Origin: Catenovulum sp052056295
Lineage (GTDB): Bacteria > Pseudomonadota > Gammaproteobacteria > Enterobacterales > Alteromonadaceae
Assembly (NCBI RefSeq): GCF_052056295.1
Contig: NZ_CP182493.1
Span: forward strand, 310,001-374,000
Length of the DNA: 64,000 bases
Direction of reading: 5' to 3'
Shown: positions 28,000 through 36,935 of the stretch, one piece after another
Numbering within the stretch: position 1 is the first letter of the stretch
How the letters are laid out: every line of letters starts with the position of its first letter
Notes under the pieces: generated by a model
What the model saw: the letters and a program-made list of their open reading frames with translations, nothing else
Databases searched by the model: none
What the model was told of the DNA's origin: nothing
Made by a program: the position numbers and the translations under genes

Positions 28000-29820
28000 T
28001 TAATCCTGATAAAACAAACAACATGCGCCTTCTTCAGCACCTGTCATTCTTGAACGCATTGAACCGAAAAATTCACGTCCCATACCTTCACGTTCTTGTG
28101 TTACTAAATGTGGTACGGCTGCTTGACGTTTGTCGAGTTCTGCCTGTTCAACTAATAATTCAACCTTGCCATTCGCTGAGTCAACTAAAATTAAATCGCC
28201 TTCTTCAACTTTAGCGATTAATCCACCGTCGATAGCTTCAGGTGTCATATGAATTGCAGCTGGCACTTTACCTGATGCACCAGACATACGACCGTCAGTT
28301 ACTAATGCAACTTTCTGCCCTCTGTCTTGTAACACACCTAAAGGTGGTGTCAGTTTATGCAATTCAGGCATACCAATGGCTTTAGGGCCTTGGAAACGAA
28401 CAACGGCGACAAAATCACCTTCTAATTTACCGTCTTTAAAAGCTTTTTCTAGCTCATGTTGGCTTTCAAATACTTTAGCTGGCGCAGTAAAACTGACGTC
28501 GCCTTGTGGTAAAGAAGAAGTTTTCATCACACTTCGACCTAAGTTACCAGTTAATACCTGTAAACCACCATTTGATTTAAATGGTTTTTTCGCAGAGGCA
28601 ATAACGGTTAAGTCTTTTGAGCGTGTTGGTTCGTCAACCCAAACTAACTCACCATCTTGCAATACTGGCGTTTTGGTATATTTTTCAAGCCCCTTACCGC
28701 AAACAGTATTTACATCATTGTGTAAAATATCTGCATCCAATAATTCTTTGAATAATACCGCCATGCCACCAGCTTGATGGAAGTGGTTGATATCGGCTGT
28801 TCCATTAGGATAAATGCGCGTCAATAGTGGCGTCGCATTGGATAAATCAGAAAAATCATTCCAATCAACAATAATTCCTGCTGCACGAGCCATAGCAACT
28901 AAATGCATGGTGTGGTTGGTCGAACCACCTGTGGCTAACAAAGAAATAATGCCGTTGATTACAGATTTTTCATCAACTATTTTCGAGATTGGTGTGTAGT
29001 CGTTACCTAAATGTGTGATTCTAGTCACTTGTTTTGCGGCAGCACGGGTTAAAGCATGGCGAAGTACACTATCGGTTTCAACAAATGAAGATCCCGGTAA
29101 ATGTAACCCCATCATCTCAACAACAAGTTGGTTACTGTTTGCAGTACCATAAAATGTACATGTACCAGCTGAATGATAAGAAGCCGACTCAGATTCTAAT
29201 AAAGCTTCTTGACCAATTTTGCCTTCAGCATACAGCATTCGTACTCGTGTTTTTTCCGAGTTTGGAATGCCAGAAGACATAGGTCCAGCAGGTATAAATA
29301 CGAAAGGTAAGTGACCGAATGACAATGAAGCCATTACTAAACCGGGTACGATTTTGTCACAAATACCGAGCATTAATGCCCCATCAAACATGTTGTGAGA
29401 TAGGCCTATGCATGATGCCATTGCAATTACGTCACGGCTTAATAAACTCAAATCCATTCCTGGTTGACCTTGAGTTACACCGTCACACATAGCTGGAACG
29501 CCGCCAGCAACCTGTGCAACACTGCCAGTTTCAGCAATTGCGTCTTTTATTATTTTTGGATAGTGCTCATATGGTTGATGAGCAGATAGCATGTCGTTGT
29601 ATGATGTGATAATGCCAATATTGGCTTTAGTAAATTGTTTTAATGTATTTTTATCGTGTTTGGCACAGGCTGCATAGCCATGTGCCAAATTGCCGCAGGA
29701 TAAAACTTCTCGATGAGGACCTTTAACTCTGGCCCTTTCTACCTTGTTAAGATACGCTTGGCGCGTTTCTTTACTTCGTTCGATTACGCGTTCTGTTACT
29801 TCCTGCACAATTGAGTTCAT
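28000..29820 (-). CDS. edd: 6-phosphogluconate dehydratase Edd
   Basis: The 606-residue product is close to E. coli Edd (603). It belongs to the IlvD/Edd family and has Cys residues for the [4Fe-4S] cluster, in MCDGVTQGQPGM and in the GTCTFYGTANSN region, plus TDGRMSGASG near the C-terminus. It dehydrates 6-phosphogluconate to KDPG. It starts 19 bases after pgl. Confidence 0.97.
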   Translation of the reverse strand: MNSIVQEVTERVIERSKETRQAYLNKVERARVKGPHREVLSCGNLAHGYAACAKHDKNTLKQFTKANIGIITSYNDMLSAHQPYEHYPKIIKDAIAETGSVAQVAGGVPAMCDGVTQGQPGMDLSLLSRDVIAMASCIGLSHNMFDGALMLGICDKIVPGLVMASLSFGHLPFVFIPAGPMSSGIPNSEKTRVRMLYAEGKIGQEALLESESASYHSAGTCTFYGTANSNQLVVEMMGLHLPGSSFVETDSVLRHALTRAAAKQVTRITHLGNDYTPISKIVDEKSVINGIISLLATGGSTNHTMHLVAMARAAGIIVDWNDFSDLSNATPLLTRIYPNGTADINHFHQAGGMAVLFKELLDADILHNDVNTVCGKGLEKYTKTPVLQDGELVWVDEPTRSKDLTVIASAKKPFKSNGGLQVLTGNLGRSVMKTSSLPQGDVSFTAPAKVFESQHELEKAFKDGKLEGDFVAVVRFQGPKAIGMPELHKLTPPLGVLQDRGQKVALVTDGRMSGASGKVPAAIHMTPEAIDGGLIAKVEEGDLILVDSANGKVELLVEQAELDKRQAAVPHLVTQEREGMGREFFGSMRSRMTGAEEGACCLFYQD

Positions 29821-29839
29821 AGACAGTTAGTCTCCTGGC

Positions 29840-30529
29840 TTATTTAGCAGCCCAGACTACTTCTACAGGTGTATTGTCTTGTTTAAGAATTGCACGAATT
29901 GGCATTTCTTCAACTTTATCACCTGCTAACGCTTTGTCTAATACAGCCTTTTTGCTGTCACCAACTAGATGCACGAAAATCTGCTGGCTTTCAAGCAATG
30001 TCTTCAACGTAAACGACATACGCTCATGTGGCGCAGTTGTTGGCTGTACTGCCAAAACGATATCTTCTGAAGTTAAACCTTGTTGAATTTGCTCAGAACA
30101 TGGGAACAATGAAGCTGTGTGCCCGTCTTCACCCATGCCTAAAATTAAAACATCAATCGGCAAAGACAAATTTTGCAGGCTCTGTTTAACAGAAGCTTCT
30201 GCACCAAATGCACTTTCTTCAGATGTTTTAAGTTCAACAAAAGTCGCGTCTGCTGCCTTGTTTTGAATTAAATTATTTAATACTAATGCAGTATTACTTG
30301 CTTCGTGCGATTTATCAACCCAACGTTCATCAGCTAATGTAATTGAAACTTTTGACCATTCAATATCAGCTTGTGAAAGTTGTTTGAAAAAAGGTAAAGG
30401 TGTGCGACCGCCTGAAACTACCAAGCTTGCTTTACCTTTGTTGCTAATAGCGGTTGCAAGCAAGCTTGCAACGCGATTAGCAAATTCTGTATTTAATTGT
30501 TCTGTACTTTGAAATTCAGAAAATTGCAT
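29840..30529 (-). CDS. pgl: 6-phosphogluconolactonase Pgl
   Basis: The 229-residue product is of the sugar isomerase-like (SOL/DevB) type, with VSGGRTPLPFF in the N-terminal part and GMGEDGHTASLFP. It hydrolyses 6-phosphogluconolactone. It is 12 bases after zwf. Confidence 0.95.
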   Translation of the reverse strand: MQFSEFQSTEQLNTEFANRVASLLATAISNKGKASLVVSGGRTPLPFFKQLSQADIEWSKVSITLADERWVDKSHEASNTALVLNNLIQNKAADATFVELKTSEESAFGAEASVKQSLQNLSLPIDVLILGMGEDGHTASLFPCSEQIQQGLTSEDIVLAVQPTTAPHERMSFTLKTLLESQQIFVHLVGDSKKAVLDKALAGDKVEEMPIRAILKQDNTPVEVVWAAK

Positions 30530-30541
30530 AACTATTCCCTA

Positions 30542-32005
30542 TTAATCCCACTCACGGCCATCTTTTGCTAACAACAATGCTGAACCTTCTGGTCCCCAAG
30601 TGCCTGCAGGATATGCTTTAGGTTTATCCAAAGTTTGTTCCCAAGCTTTGAAAATACCGTCTACCCAAGTCCATGCCGCTTCAACTTCGTCACGACGTAC
30701 GAACAATGATTGATTACCTAATAATGCTTCTAATAACAAACGCTCATATGCATCAGCAATGCGTTGGTCTTTAAATGCTTCTGAGAAACTCAAGTCTAAC
30801 TTAGTTTCTTGCAATACCATGTGATCGTCAAGGCCTGGAACCTTGTTCAACATCATAACTTCAACACCTTCACGTGGCTGCATACGAATTGTTAATACGT
30901 TTGCAGGTAAAGTGCCATAACTTTCTTTAAAGATGTTGTGAGGCATGTTTTTGAAGTGGATAACAATTTCAGTTAATTTTTCTGGCATACGTTTACCTGT
31001 ACGTAGGTAGAAAGGTACACCTGACCAACGCCAGTTGTCGATGTCAACACGTAAAGCAACGAAAGATTCAGTGTTACTTTCTGTGTTAGCACCTTCTTCT
31101 TCTAGGTAACCAGGAACTGATTTGCCTTTGATAACACCAGCAGAATATTGACCACGAACAGTCTTATCTTTAACATTATCTTTGGTAATTGGACGCAAAC
31201 ACTTCATTACACGAACTTTTTCGTCACGTACGCTGCTAGCGTCTAAACTTACTGGTGGATTCATTGCAACTAAGCTTAGTACTTGCAATAAGTGGTTTTG
31301 CACCATATCACGCATTTGACCTGCGTCGTCAAAGTAACCCCAACGGCCTTCAATACCCACTTCTTCAGCTACTGTGATTTGTACGTGGTCGATACAGTTG
31401 TGATCCCAGTTGTTTGCAAATAAAGAGTTTGCGAAACGCAATGCCAATAGGTTAAGTGTAGTTTCTTTACCTAAGTAGTGGTCAATACGGTATGTTTGTT
31501 CTTCTTTGAAGAAAGCCGCTACTTGGTCATTGATAACTTTTGAAGATGCTAAATCGTGTCCGATTGGTTTTTCTAATACAACACGAGTTTCATCATTGAT
31601 TAAACCTGCTGCTTTTAAGCCACGGCAGATTGCACCAAAAATTGAAGGAGGTGTAGAGAAGTAGTTAACCATTACACGCTTAGCTTGATCTACGTGGTCA
31701 GCTAGCTTGTTGTACTCTTCTTCATTGGTCATATCTACTTTACAGTAGTCTAATTTGCCTGAGAAACGACCCCAAGTTTCTTCACAAACTTCTTCTTTCA
31801 TGAAAGTTTGCAACGCTTCACGTACCATGTCCACGTATTCAGCTTGAGACATTTCGTTACGCGCTACACCAACAATGCGAGTTTGTTCGTCTAATAAATT
31901 TGCCTTTTCCAACTGGTATAAAGAAGGTAAAAGTTTACGGCGTGCCAAATCCCCTTTGGTACCGAATAATACAAGATCACATGGCTTATGAGTTTGCGAG
32001 ACCAT
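30542..32005 (-). CDS. zwf: Glucose-6-phosphate 1-dehydrogenase Zwf
   Basis: The 487-residue product has the NADP-binding GTKGDLARRKLLPSLY segment and the active-site RIDHYLGKE. It oxidises glucose 6-phosphate to 6-phosphogluconolactone. It heads the zwf-pgl-edd-glk-eda operon. Divergent hexR is about 275 bases upstream, and the intergenic region contains two HexR-type palindromes, so repression by HexR and release by KDPG are likely. Confidence 0.97.
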   Translation of the reverse strand: MVSQTHKPCDLVLFGTKGDLARRKLLPSLYQLEKANLLDEQTRIVGVARNEMSQAEYVDMVREALQTFMKEEVCEETWGRFSGKLDYCKVDMTNEEEYNKLADHVDQAKRVMVNYFSTPPSIFGAICRGLKAAGLINDETRVVLEKPIGHDLASSKVINDQVAAFFKEEQTYRIDHYLGKETTLNLLALRFANSLFANNWDHNCIDHVQITVAEEVGIEGRWGYFDDAGQMRDMVQNHLLQVLSLVAMNPPVSLDASSVRDEKVRVMKCLRPITKDNVKDKTVRGQYSAGVIKGKSVPGYLEEEGANTESNTESFVALRVDIDNWRWSGVPFYLRTGKRMPEKLTEIVIHFKNMPHNIFKESYGTLPANVLTIRMQPREGVEVMMLNKVPGLDDHMVLQETKLDLSFSEAFKDQRIADAYERLLLEALLGNQSLFVRRDEVEAAWTWVDGIFKAWEQTLDKPKAYPAGTWGPEGSALLLAKDGREWD

Positions 32006-32129
32006 GATAACTCCCCGTTTAAAGTGAAATAAGATAAGAATTAGCCAGTGCGCCTAAGCGCAATTTAAGCGCGGTATTGAACACTAAAAACAGTTACATT
32101 ACAACTTATGCAATGATTTTGCCCTAGCC

Positions 32130-32141
32130 GAATACGTATTC
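32130..32141. promoter_or_regulatory. Perfect 12-bp palindrome, LacI-type operator candidate
   Basis: GAATACGTATTC is a perfect palindrome with the central CG typical of LacI-family operators. It lies in the zwf-hexR spacer, about 125 bases upstream of zwf. Confidence 0.5.
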
Positions 32142-32173
32142 AAACTTGTTATATTCTGTATTGTAACCAAAAA

Positions 32174-32188
32174 TGTAGTTGAATTACA
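32174..32188. promoter_or_regulatory. HexR operator candidate, site 1
   Basis: TGTAGTTGAATTACA is a near-perfect inverted repeat that matches the HexR motif TGTAATnnnATTACA in form. It lies between zwf and hexR. Confidence 0.7.
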
Positions 32189-32213
32189 TAAAAATATCAG
32201 TTTCGTGTTATTT

Positions 32214-32228
32214 TGTAGTTAAATTACG
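32214..32228. promoter_or_regulatory. HexR operator candidate, site 2
   Basis: TGTAGTTAAATTACG repeats the same motif exactly 40 bases from site 1, about four helical turns, so both sites face the same side of the DNA. It ends 52 bases before the chosen hexR start. Confidence 0.7.
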
Positions 32229-32280
32229 ACTGAAGTTAATGCATAATAGGCTAAATATTAACAAGTTTGGCCATTTGGTT

Positions 32281-33138
32281 ATGAATATTCTTGAAAAGAT
32301 TGCGCAATCTCAACATACGTTTAGCAAATCTGAACGCAAAGTTGCCGAAGTTATTATGGCATCACCGCAAAGTGCAATGCACAGCAGTATTGCTAATTTA
32401 GCCAAAGCGGCCGATGTATCGGAACCGACAGTGAATCGATTCTGTAGGCGAATGGACACTAAAGGTTTCCCAGATTTTAAACTTCACCTTGCGCAATGTT
32501 TAGCAAGTGGCACACCGTATTTAAATCGACATGTCGATGAAGAAGACGGCCCTGATGCCTATTGCGAAAAAATATTCGACTCGACTATGGCAGCACTTGA
32601 ACACGCTCGCCATCATTTAGATACCCACAGCATCAATAAAGCCGTTGATATACTCACTCAAGCGAAAAAGATATCTTTTTTCGGCTTGGGCGCAAGTGCG
32701 GCAGTTGCTCACGATGCACAAAACAAATTTTTCCGATTTAATATCCCGGTTATTTGTTTTGATGACGTATTAATGCAACGCATGAGCTGTATCAATAGCA
32801 CTGAAGGTGAAGTGGTTGTATTTATATCGCATACAGGCCGAACTAAAAGTCATGTGGAAAGTGCTATGCTCGCAAGAAATAACGATGCAACAGTTATAGG
32901 TATCACAGACGCTACTAGCCCATTAGCTGCAGAATGTAATTTGGTATTATCTCTAGAGATCAGTGAAGATACAGATTTATACATGCCAATGTCGTCGCGT
33001 ATTGCAGCACTGGTATTAATAGATATATTAGCGACTGGTTTTACCCTGCGACGCGGCAGTAAATTTAGAGAAAATTTAAAACGAGTCAAAGATGGGCTCA
33101 AAGAATCCAGATACAGTAAAGGAATGAGAGATCATTAA
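32281..33138 (+). CDS. hexR: HexR family transcriptional regulator (RpiR type)
   Basis: The product of about 285 residues has an N-terminal HTH_6 domain (SKSERKVAEVI, DVSEPTVNRFCRR) and a C-terminal SIS domain (FGLGASAAVAHDAQ, VFISHTGRTKS) for a phosphosugar ligand. In Shewanella and Pseudomonas HexR represses Entner-Doudoroff, gapA and pyk genes and is released by KDPG. The ATG at 32281 is chosen because the protein then begins MNILEKI, as in relatives; the frame is open further upstream but that would run across the HexR sites. Confidence 0.93.
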   Translation: MNILEKIAQSQHTFSKSERKVAEVIMASPQSAMHSSIANLAKAADVSEPTVNRFCRRMDTKGFPDFKLHLAQCLASGTPYLNRHVDEEDGPDAYCEKIFDSTMAALEHARHHLDTHSINKAVDILTQAKKISFFGLGASAAVAHDAQNKFFRFNIPVICFDDVLMQRMSCINSTEGEVVVFISHTGRTKSHVESAMLARNNDATVIGITDATSPLAAECNLVLSLEISEDTDLYMPMSSRIAALVLIDILATGFTLRRGSKFRENLKRVKDGLKESRYSKGMRDH

Positions 33139-33181
33139 TTTCTGTAACTTATTTTTAATTCAATAAAGTGTTACTTTTGAG

Positions 33182-33187
33182 TATAAT
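33182..33187 (+). promoter_or_regulatory. pykA promoter -10 candidate
   Basis: TATAAT lies 54 bases before the pykA start, with a weak -35 (TTCAAT, 33159-33164) at 17-base spacing. Confidence 0.4.
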
Positions 33188-33241
33188 TAACACCTTATAA
33201 TTTAATCCCACACACAAATCGCATAATTGGGAGCCAAGCGA

Positions 33242-34678
33242 ATGTTTAGAAGAACCAAGATTGTAACTACATTAGGTCCAGCTACTGACCGTGATGGAAA
33301 TTTACGTAAAATTATTGAAGCTGGTGCTAACGTAGTCCGTATGAACTTTTCTCACGGTGTGCCAGAAGATCACGTTAAGCGCGCAGAAGATGTTCGTGAA
33401 ATTGCTAAATCTTTAGGTCGCCACGTAGGTATTTTAGGTGACTTACAAGGTCCAAAAATCCGTGTATCAACATTTAAAGATGGCCCAATTTTCTTAAACA
33501 TCGGTGACAAGTTCATTCTTGATGCTGATTTAGGTCGTGGCGAAGGTACTCAAGAATCAGTTGGTCTTGATTACAAAGCTTTGGTTGAAGATGTTGTTTC
33601 TGGCGACACTTTATTATTGGACGATGGCCGTGTACAACTAACTGTTGATGGTGTTGAAGGCAATAAAATTTTAACCACAGTTAAAATTGGTGGCAAATTA
33701 TCAGACAAGAAAGGCATCAACAAGTTAGGTGGTGGTTTATCTGCACCAGCATTAACTGATAAAGATAAAGAAGACATCAAATTAGCAGCAAAAATCGGCG
33801 TTGATTTCTTAGCAGTTTCTTTCCCACAATCAGGTGCTGATTTACGTTATGCTCGTCAACTAGCTCAAGAAGCTGGTTTAGACGCACAAATCGTCGCTAA
33901 AGTTGAGCGCGCTGAAACAGTTGAAACTGACGAAGCAATTGACGACATCATCACTAACTGTGATGTTGTTATGGTTGCTCGTGGTGACTTAGGTGTTGAA
34001 ATTGGTGATGCTGCTCTTGTTAGCAAACAAAAGAAATTAATTTCTCGTTCACGTCAATTAAACCGTGCGGTTATCACTGCGACTCAAATGATGGAGTCAA
34101 TGATTGAAAACCCAATGCCAACTCGTGCAGAAGTTATGGACGTTGCAAACGCTGTATTAGATGGTACAGACGCAGTAATGTTGTCTGGTGAAACTGCATC
34201 AGGTAAATACCCATTAGAAACTGTACAGTCAATGGCTGGCGTTTGTGTTGGTGCTGAAAAACACCCAAGTGTATTAGCTTCAAAACACAGATTAGATGAA
34301 AAATTCACTTCAATCTCTGAAACTGTTGCACTTTCAGCAATGTACGCTGCAAATCACACTGGTGATGTTAAAGCGATTGTTTGTTTAACAGAAACTGGTA
34401 GCACAGCTAAATTAATGTCACGCATTAGCTCAGGCATTCGTATTTTTGCTTTATCTCGTCATGAGAAAACATTAACTACTTGTGCTTTATATCGTGGTGT
34501 TCAACCTTATTTCTTCGACTCAACTAAGTCTAACCCTGCATCTTTAAGCAATGATGTTTTAGCAACATTAAAAGAAGCTGGTCACTTAGAAAAAGGCGAC
34601 TTAATTTTAGTGACTCACGGTGATGCAATGGAAACTGTTGGTGCAACCAACACATTAAAATTAGTTAAAGTTAACTAA
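33242..34678 (+). CDS. pykA: Pyruvate kinase, PykA type
   Basis: The product of 478 residues begins MFRRTKIVTTLGPATDRDG, as in E. coli PykA. It contains the NFSHG segment, the MVARGDLGVEIG and TATQMMESMI segments and the C-terminal domain. It converts phosphoenolpyruvate and ADP to pyruvate and ATP. The frame is open from TTG at 33227, but ATG at 33242, preceded by GGGAG at about 33229-33233, is the better start. It follows hexR closely and may be in the HexR regulon. Confidence 0.96.
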   Translation: MFRRTKIVTTLGPATDRDGNLRKIIEAGANVVRMNFSHGVPEDHVKRAEDVREIAKSLGRHVGILGDLQGPKIRVSTFKDGPIFLNIGDKFILDADLGRGEGTQESVGLDYKALVEDVVSGDTLLLDDGRVQLTVDGVEGNKILTTVKIGGKLSDKKGINKLGGGLSAPALTDKDKEDIKLAAKIGVDFLAVSFPQSGADLRYARQLAQEAGLDAQIVAKVERAETVETDEAIDDIITNCDVVMVARGDLGVEIGDAALVSKQKKLISRSRQLNRAVITATQMMESMIENPMPTRAEVMDVANAVLDGTDAVMLSGETASGKYPLETVQSMAGVCVGAEKHPSVLASKHRLDEKFTSISETVALSAMYAANHTGDVKAIVCLTETGSTAKLMSRISSGIRIFALSRHEKTLTTCALYRGVQPYFFDSTKSNPASLSNDVLATLKEAGHLEKGDLILVTHGDAMETVGATNTLKLVKVN

Positions 34679-34700
34679 TTTTCATTGCTAATGAATTTGC

Positions 34701-34726
34701 AAAAAGCGGCTTAGGCCGCTTTTTTT
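34701..34726 (+). terminator. Intrinsic terminator after pykA
   Basis: A perfect 10-bp stem (AAAAAGCGGC 34701-34710 with 34715-34724) has a 4-base loop and a T-run on plus. Confidence 0.93.
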
Positions 34727-34750
34727 GTGTCGATTAAAACTCAGGTATAA

Positions 34751-34774
34751 AAAAAGCGACCTAAGTCGCTTTTT
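34751..34774 (-). terminator. Intrinsic terminator after sucD
   Basis: A 10-bp perfect stem (34751-34760 with 34765-34774, core AGCGAC) is followed by a T-run on minus. It ends the sucCD transcript. Confidence 0.9.
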
Positions 34775-34793
34775 AATCGGATAAAACCAGCGC

Positions 34794-35666
34794 TTACCAG
34801 CCAGTTTTTTCCGCTAATGCTTTACCAATTTCAGCTAATGAACGAACAGTTTTAACACCCGCCGCTTCTAATGCTGCAAATTTATCGTCAGCTGTACCTT
34901 TACCACCAGAGATGATAGCACCAGCGTGACCCATACGTTTACCTGGAGGAGCAGTAACACCTGCAATGTAAGAAACAACAGGCTTAGTTACATTTGCTTT
35001 AATGTAAGCTGCAGCTTCTTCTTCTGCTGTACCACCAATTTCACCAATCATAACGATTGCTTCAGTTTGAGGGTCGTTTTGGAACATTTCTAATACGTCA
35101 ATGAAGTTAGTGCCAGGGATTGGATCACCACCAATACCAACACAAGTAGATTGACCAAAACCAGCGTCTGTTGTTTGTTTAACAGCTTCATACGTTAAAG
35201 TACCAGAGCGTGAAACAATACCAACTTTACCAGGCATATGAATATGACCAGGCATGATACCAATTTTACATTCACCTGGCGTGATAACACCTGGACAGTT
35301 AGGACCAATTAAACGTACACCTAACTCGTCACACTTAACTTTACAGTCAAGCATATCAAGTGTAGGAACACCTTCAGTGATACATACGATTAATCTAATA
35401 CCCGCATTTGCAGCTTCTAAAATTGAATCTTTAACAAATGCAGCTGGTACGTAAATTACAGATGCATCCGCACCTGTTTCAGCAACCGCTTCTTTAACTG
35501 TGTTAAATACAGGTAAACCTAAGTGTACTTGGCCGCCTTTACCTGGTGTAACACCACCAACCATTTGCGTACCATAGGCAATTGCTTGCTCTGAATGGAA
35601 AGTACCTTGAGAACCAGTGAAACCTTGGCAAATAACTTTAGTATCTTTATTAATTAAAACAGACAT
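34794..35666 (-). CDS. sucD: Succinyl-CoA synthetase alpha subunit SucD
   Basis: The 290-residue product has the CoA-binding GFTGSQGTFHSE segment, CITEGVPTLDM and the phospho-His in KRMGHAGAI. With SucC it forms succinate, CoA and ATP or GTP. It follows sucC by 2 bases. Confidence 0.98.
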   Translation of the reverse strand: MSVLINKDTKVICQGFTGSQGTFHSEQAIAYGTQMVGGVTPGKGGQVHLGLPVFNTVKEAVAETGADASVIYVPAAFVKDSILEAANAGIRLIVCITEGVPTLDMLDCKVKCDELGVRLIGPNCPGVITPGECKIGIMPGHIHMPGKVGIVSRSGTLTYEAVKQTTDAGFGQSTCVGIGGDPIPGTNFIDVLEMFQNDPQTEAIVMIGEIGGTAEEEAAAYIKANVTKPVVSYIAGVTAPPGKRMGHAGAIISGGKGTADDKFAALEAAGVKTVRSLAEIGKALAEKTGW

Positions 35667-35668
35667 TA

Positions 35669-36835
35669 TTAGGCCTCCGCTGCAGCTTTAACAACTAATT
35701 CAGCAGCGTTTTGTAAACTTTCAGCTGCAATGATATCAACACCAGAATTTGCAAGAACTTCACGTCCTTTATCTGCGTTAGTACCTTCTAAACGAACAAC
35801 AACTGGTACGTTTACACCAACTTCTTTAACTGCACCGATAATACCTTCAGCTATCATGTCGCAACGTACGATACCACCAAAAATATTAACTAAAACAGCT
35901 TTTACATTGCTATCAGATAAGATGATTTTGAAAGCTTCAGCAACACGCTCTTTAGTCGCGCCACCACCAACATCTAAGAAGTTAGCTGGACGGCCACCAT
36001 TTAAGTTAACTATATCCATAGTACCCATTGCAAGGCCTGCACCATTAACCATACAACCAACGTTGCCGTCTAATGCAACGTAGTTTAATTCCCATTTAGC
36101 CGCATTTGCTTCACGCGCATCTTCTTGGGTTGGATCGTGCATTTCTTTGATGTCAGGATGACGACCAACAGCATTGCTGTCGATAGCAACTTTAGCGTCA
36201 AGACAGTGTAAGTCACCTGCACCTGTGGTAATTAATGGGTTGATTTCAATTAGCTCAACGTCTTTTTCTTTGAATAATTTAGCTAAACCTAAGAAAATTT
36301 TAACGAATTGAGATACTTGTTTACCTTCTAAACCTAATTTGAACGCTAACTCACGACCTTGATAAGGTTGAGCACCAGCTAATGGGCAAATTGTCGCTTT
36401 TAAGATTTTCTCAGGCGTTTCTTCAGCAACTTTCTCAATTTCCACACCACCTTCGGTAGATGCCATGAAAACAATACGACGAGTTGAACGGTCAACAACT
36501 GCGCCTAAATATAATTCGCGATCAATATCAGCAACGTCTTCAACCAAAATACGGCTTACTGGCTGACCATTTGCATCTGTTTGATAAGTAACTAAGTTGT
36601 TACCTAACCATTTTTCTGCAAACGCTTTAATTTCTTCTTTCGATGAAACAACTTTAACACCACCAGCTTTACCACGGCCACCAGCGTGTACTTGAGCTTT
36701 AACAACAAACTTGTCGTAACCTAATTGGTCAGCAGCAGCAACCGCTTCAGCTGGTGTTTCAGCTGCGATACCTTTTGAAACAGGTAGTCCGTATTGAGCG
36801 AACAACTGCTTGCCTTGATATTCATGCAAATTCAT
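35669..36835 (-). CDS. sucC: Succinyl-CoA synthetase beta subunit SucC
   Basis: The 388-residue product has the N-terminal MNLHEYQGKQLF and the ATP-grasp segments KAQVHAGGRGKAGG and EINPLITT. It supplies the nucleotide-binding part of the heterotetramer. It is upstream of sucD and separated from sucB by a 100-base spacer that holds two hairpins. Confidence 0.98.
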   Translation of the reverse strand: MNLHEYQGKQLFAQYGLPVSKGIAAETPAEAVAAADQLGYDKFVVKAQVHAGGRGKAGGVKVVSSKEEIKAFAEKWLGNNLVTYQTDANGQPVSRILVEDVADIDRELYLGAVVDRSTRRIVFMASTEGGVEIEKVAEETPEKILKATICPLAGAQPYQGRELAFKLGLEGKQVSQFVKIFLGLAKLFKEKDVELIEINPLITTGAGDLHCLDAKVAIDSNAVGRHPDIKEMHDPTQEDAREANAAKWELNYVALDGNVGCMVNGAGLAMGTMDIVNLNGGRPANFLDVGGGATKERVAEAFKIILSDSNVKAVLVNIFGGIVRCDMIAEGIIGAVKEVGVNVPVVVRLEGTNADKGREVLANSGVDIIAAESLQNAAELVVKAAAEA

Positions 36836-36866
36836 GACAGTTTTTCCATTTTCTTTGGGGTTAAGC

Positions 36867-36925
36867 AGGTTATATCTAGATAACCTATCGATTATATGCC
36901 GGCAATACTGATTTATATTGCCGGC
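36867..36925. repeat. Two hairpins in the sucB-sucC spacer
   Basis: AGGTTAT (36867-36873) pairs with 36880-36886, and GCCGGCAATA (36898-36907) pairs with 36916-36925 (10 bp, 8-base loop). Neither has a T-tract on minus, so they may be mRNA-stabilising or processing structures and not terminators. Confidence 0.55.
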
Positions 36926-36935
36926 TTAAGTCTTA

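Noticed and set aside
32179..32280. Longer hexR with start at 32179 or 32239
   Set aside because: The extra residues are not family-like and the sequence contains a HexR operator. MNILEKI at 32281 matches the usual HexR N-terminus.
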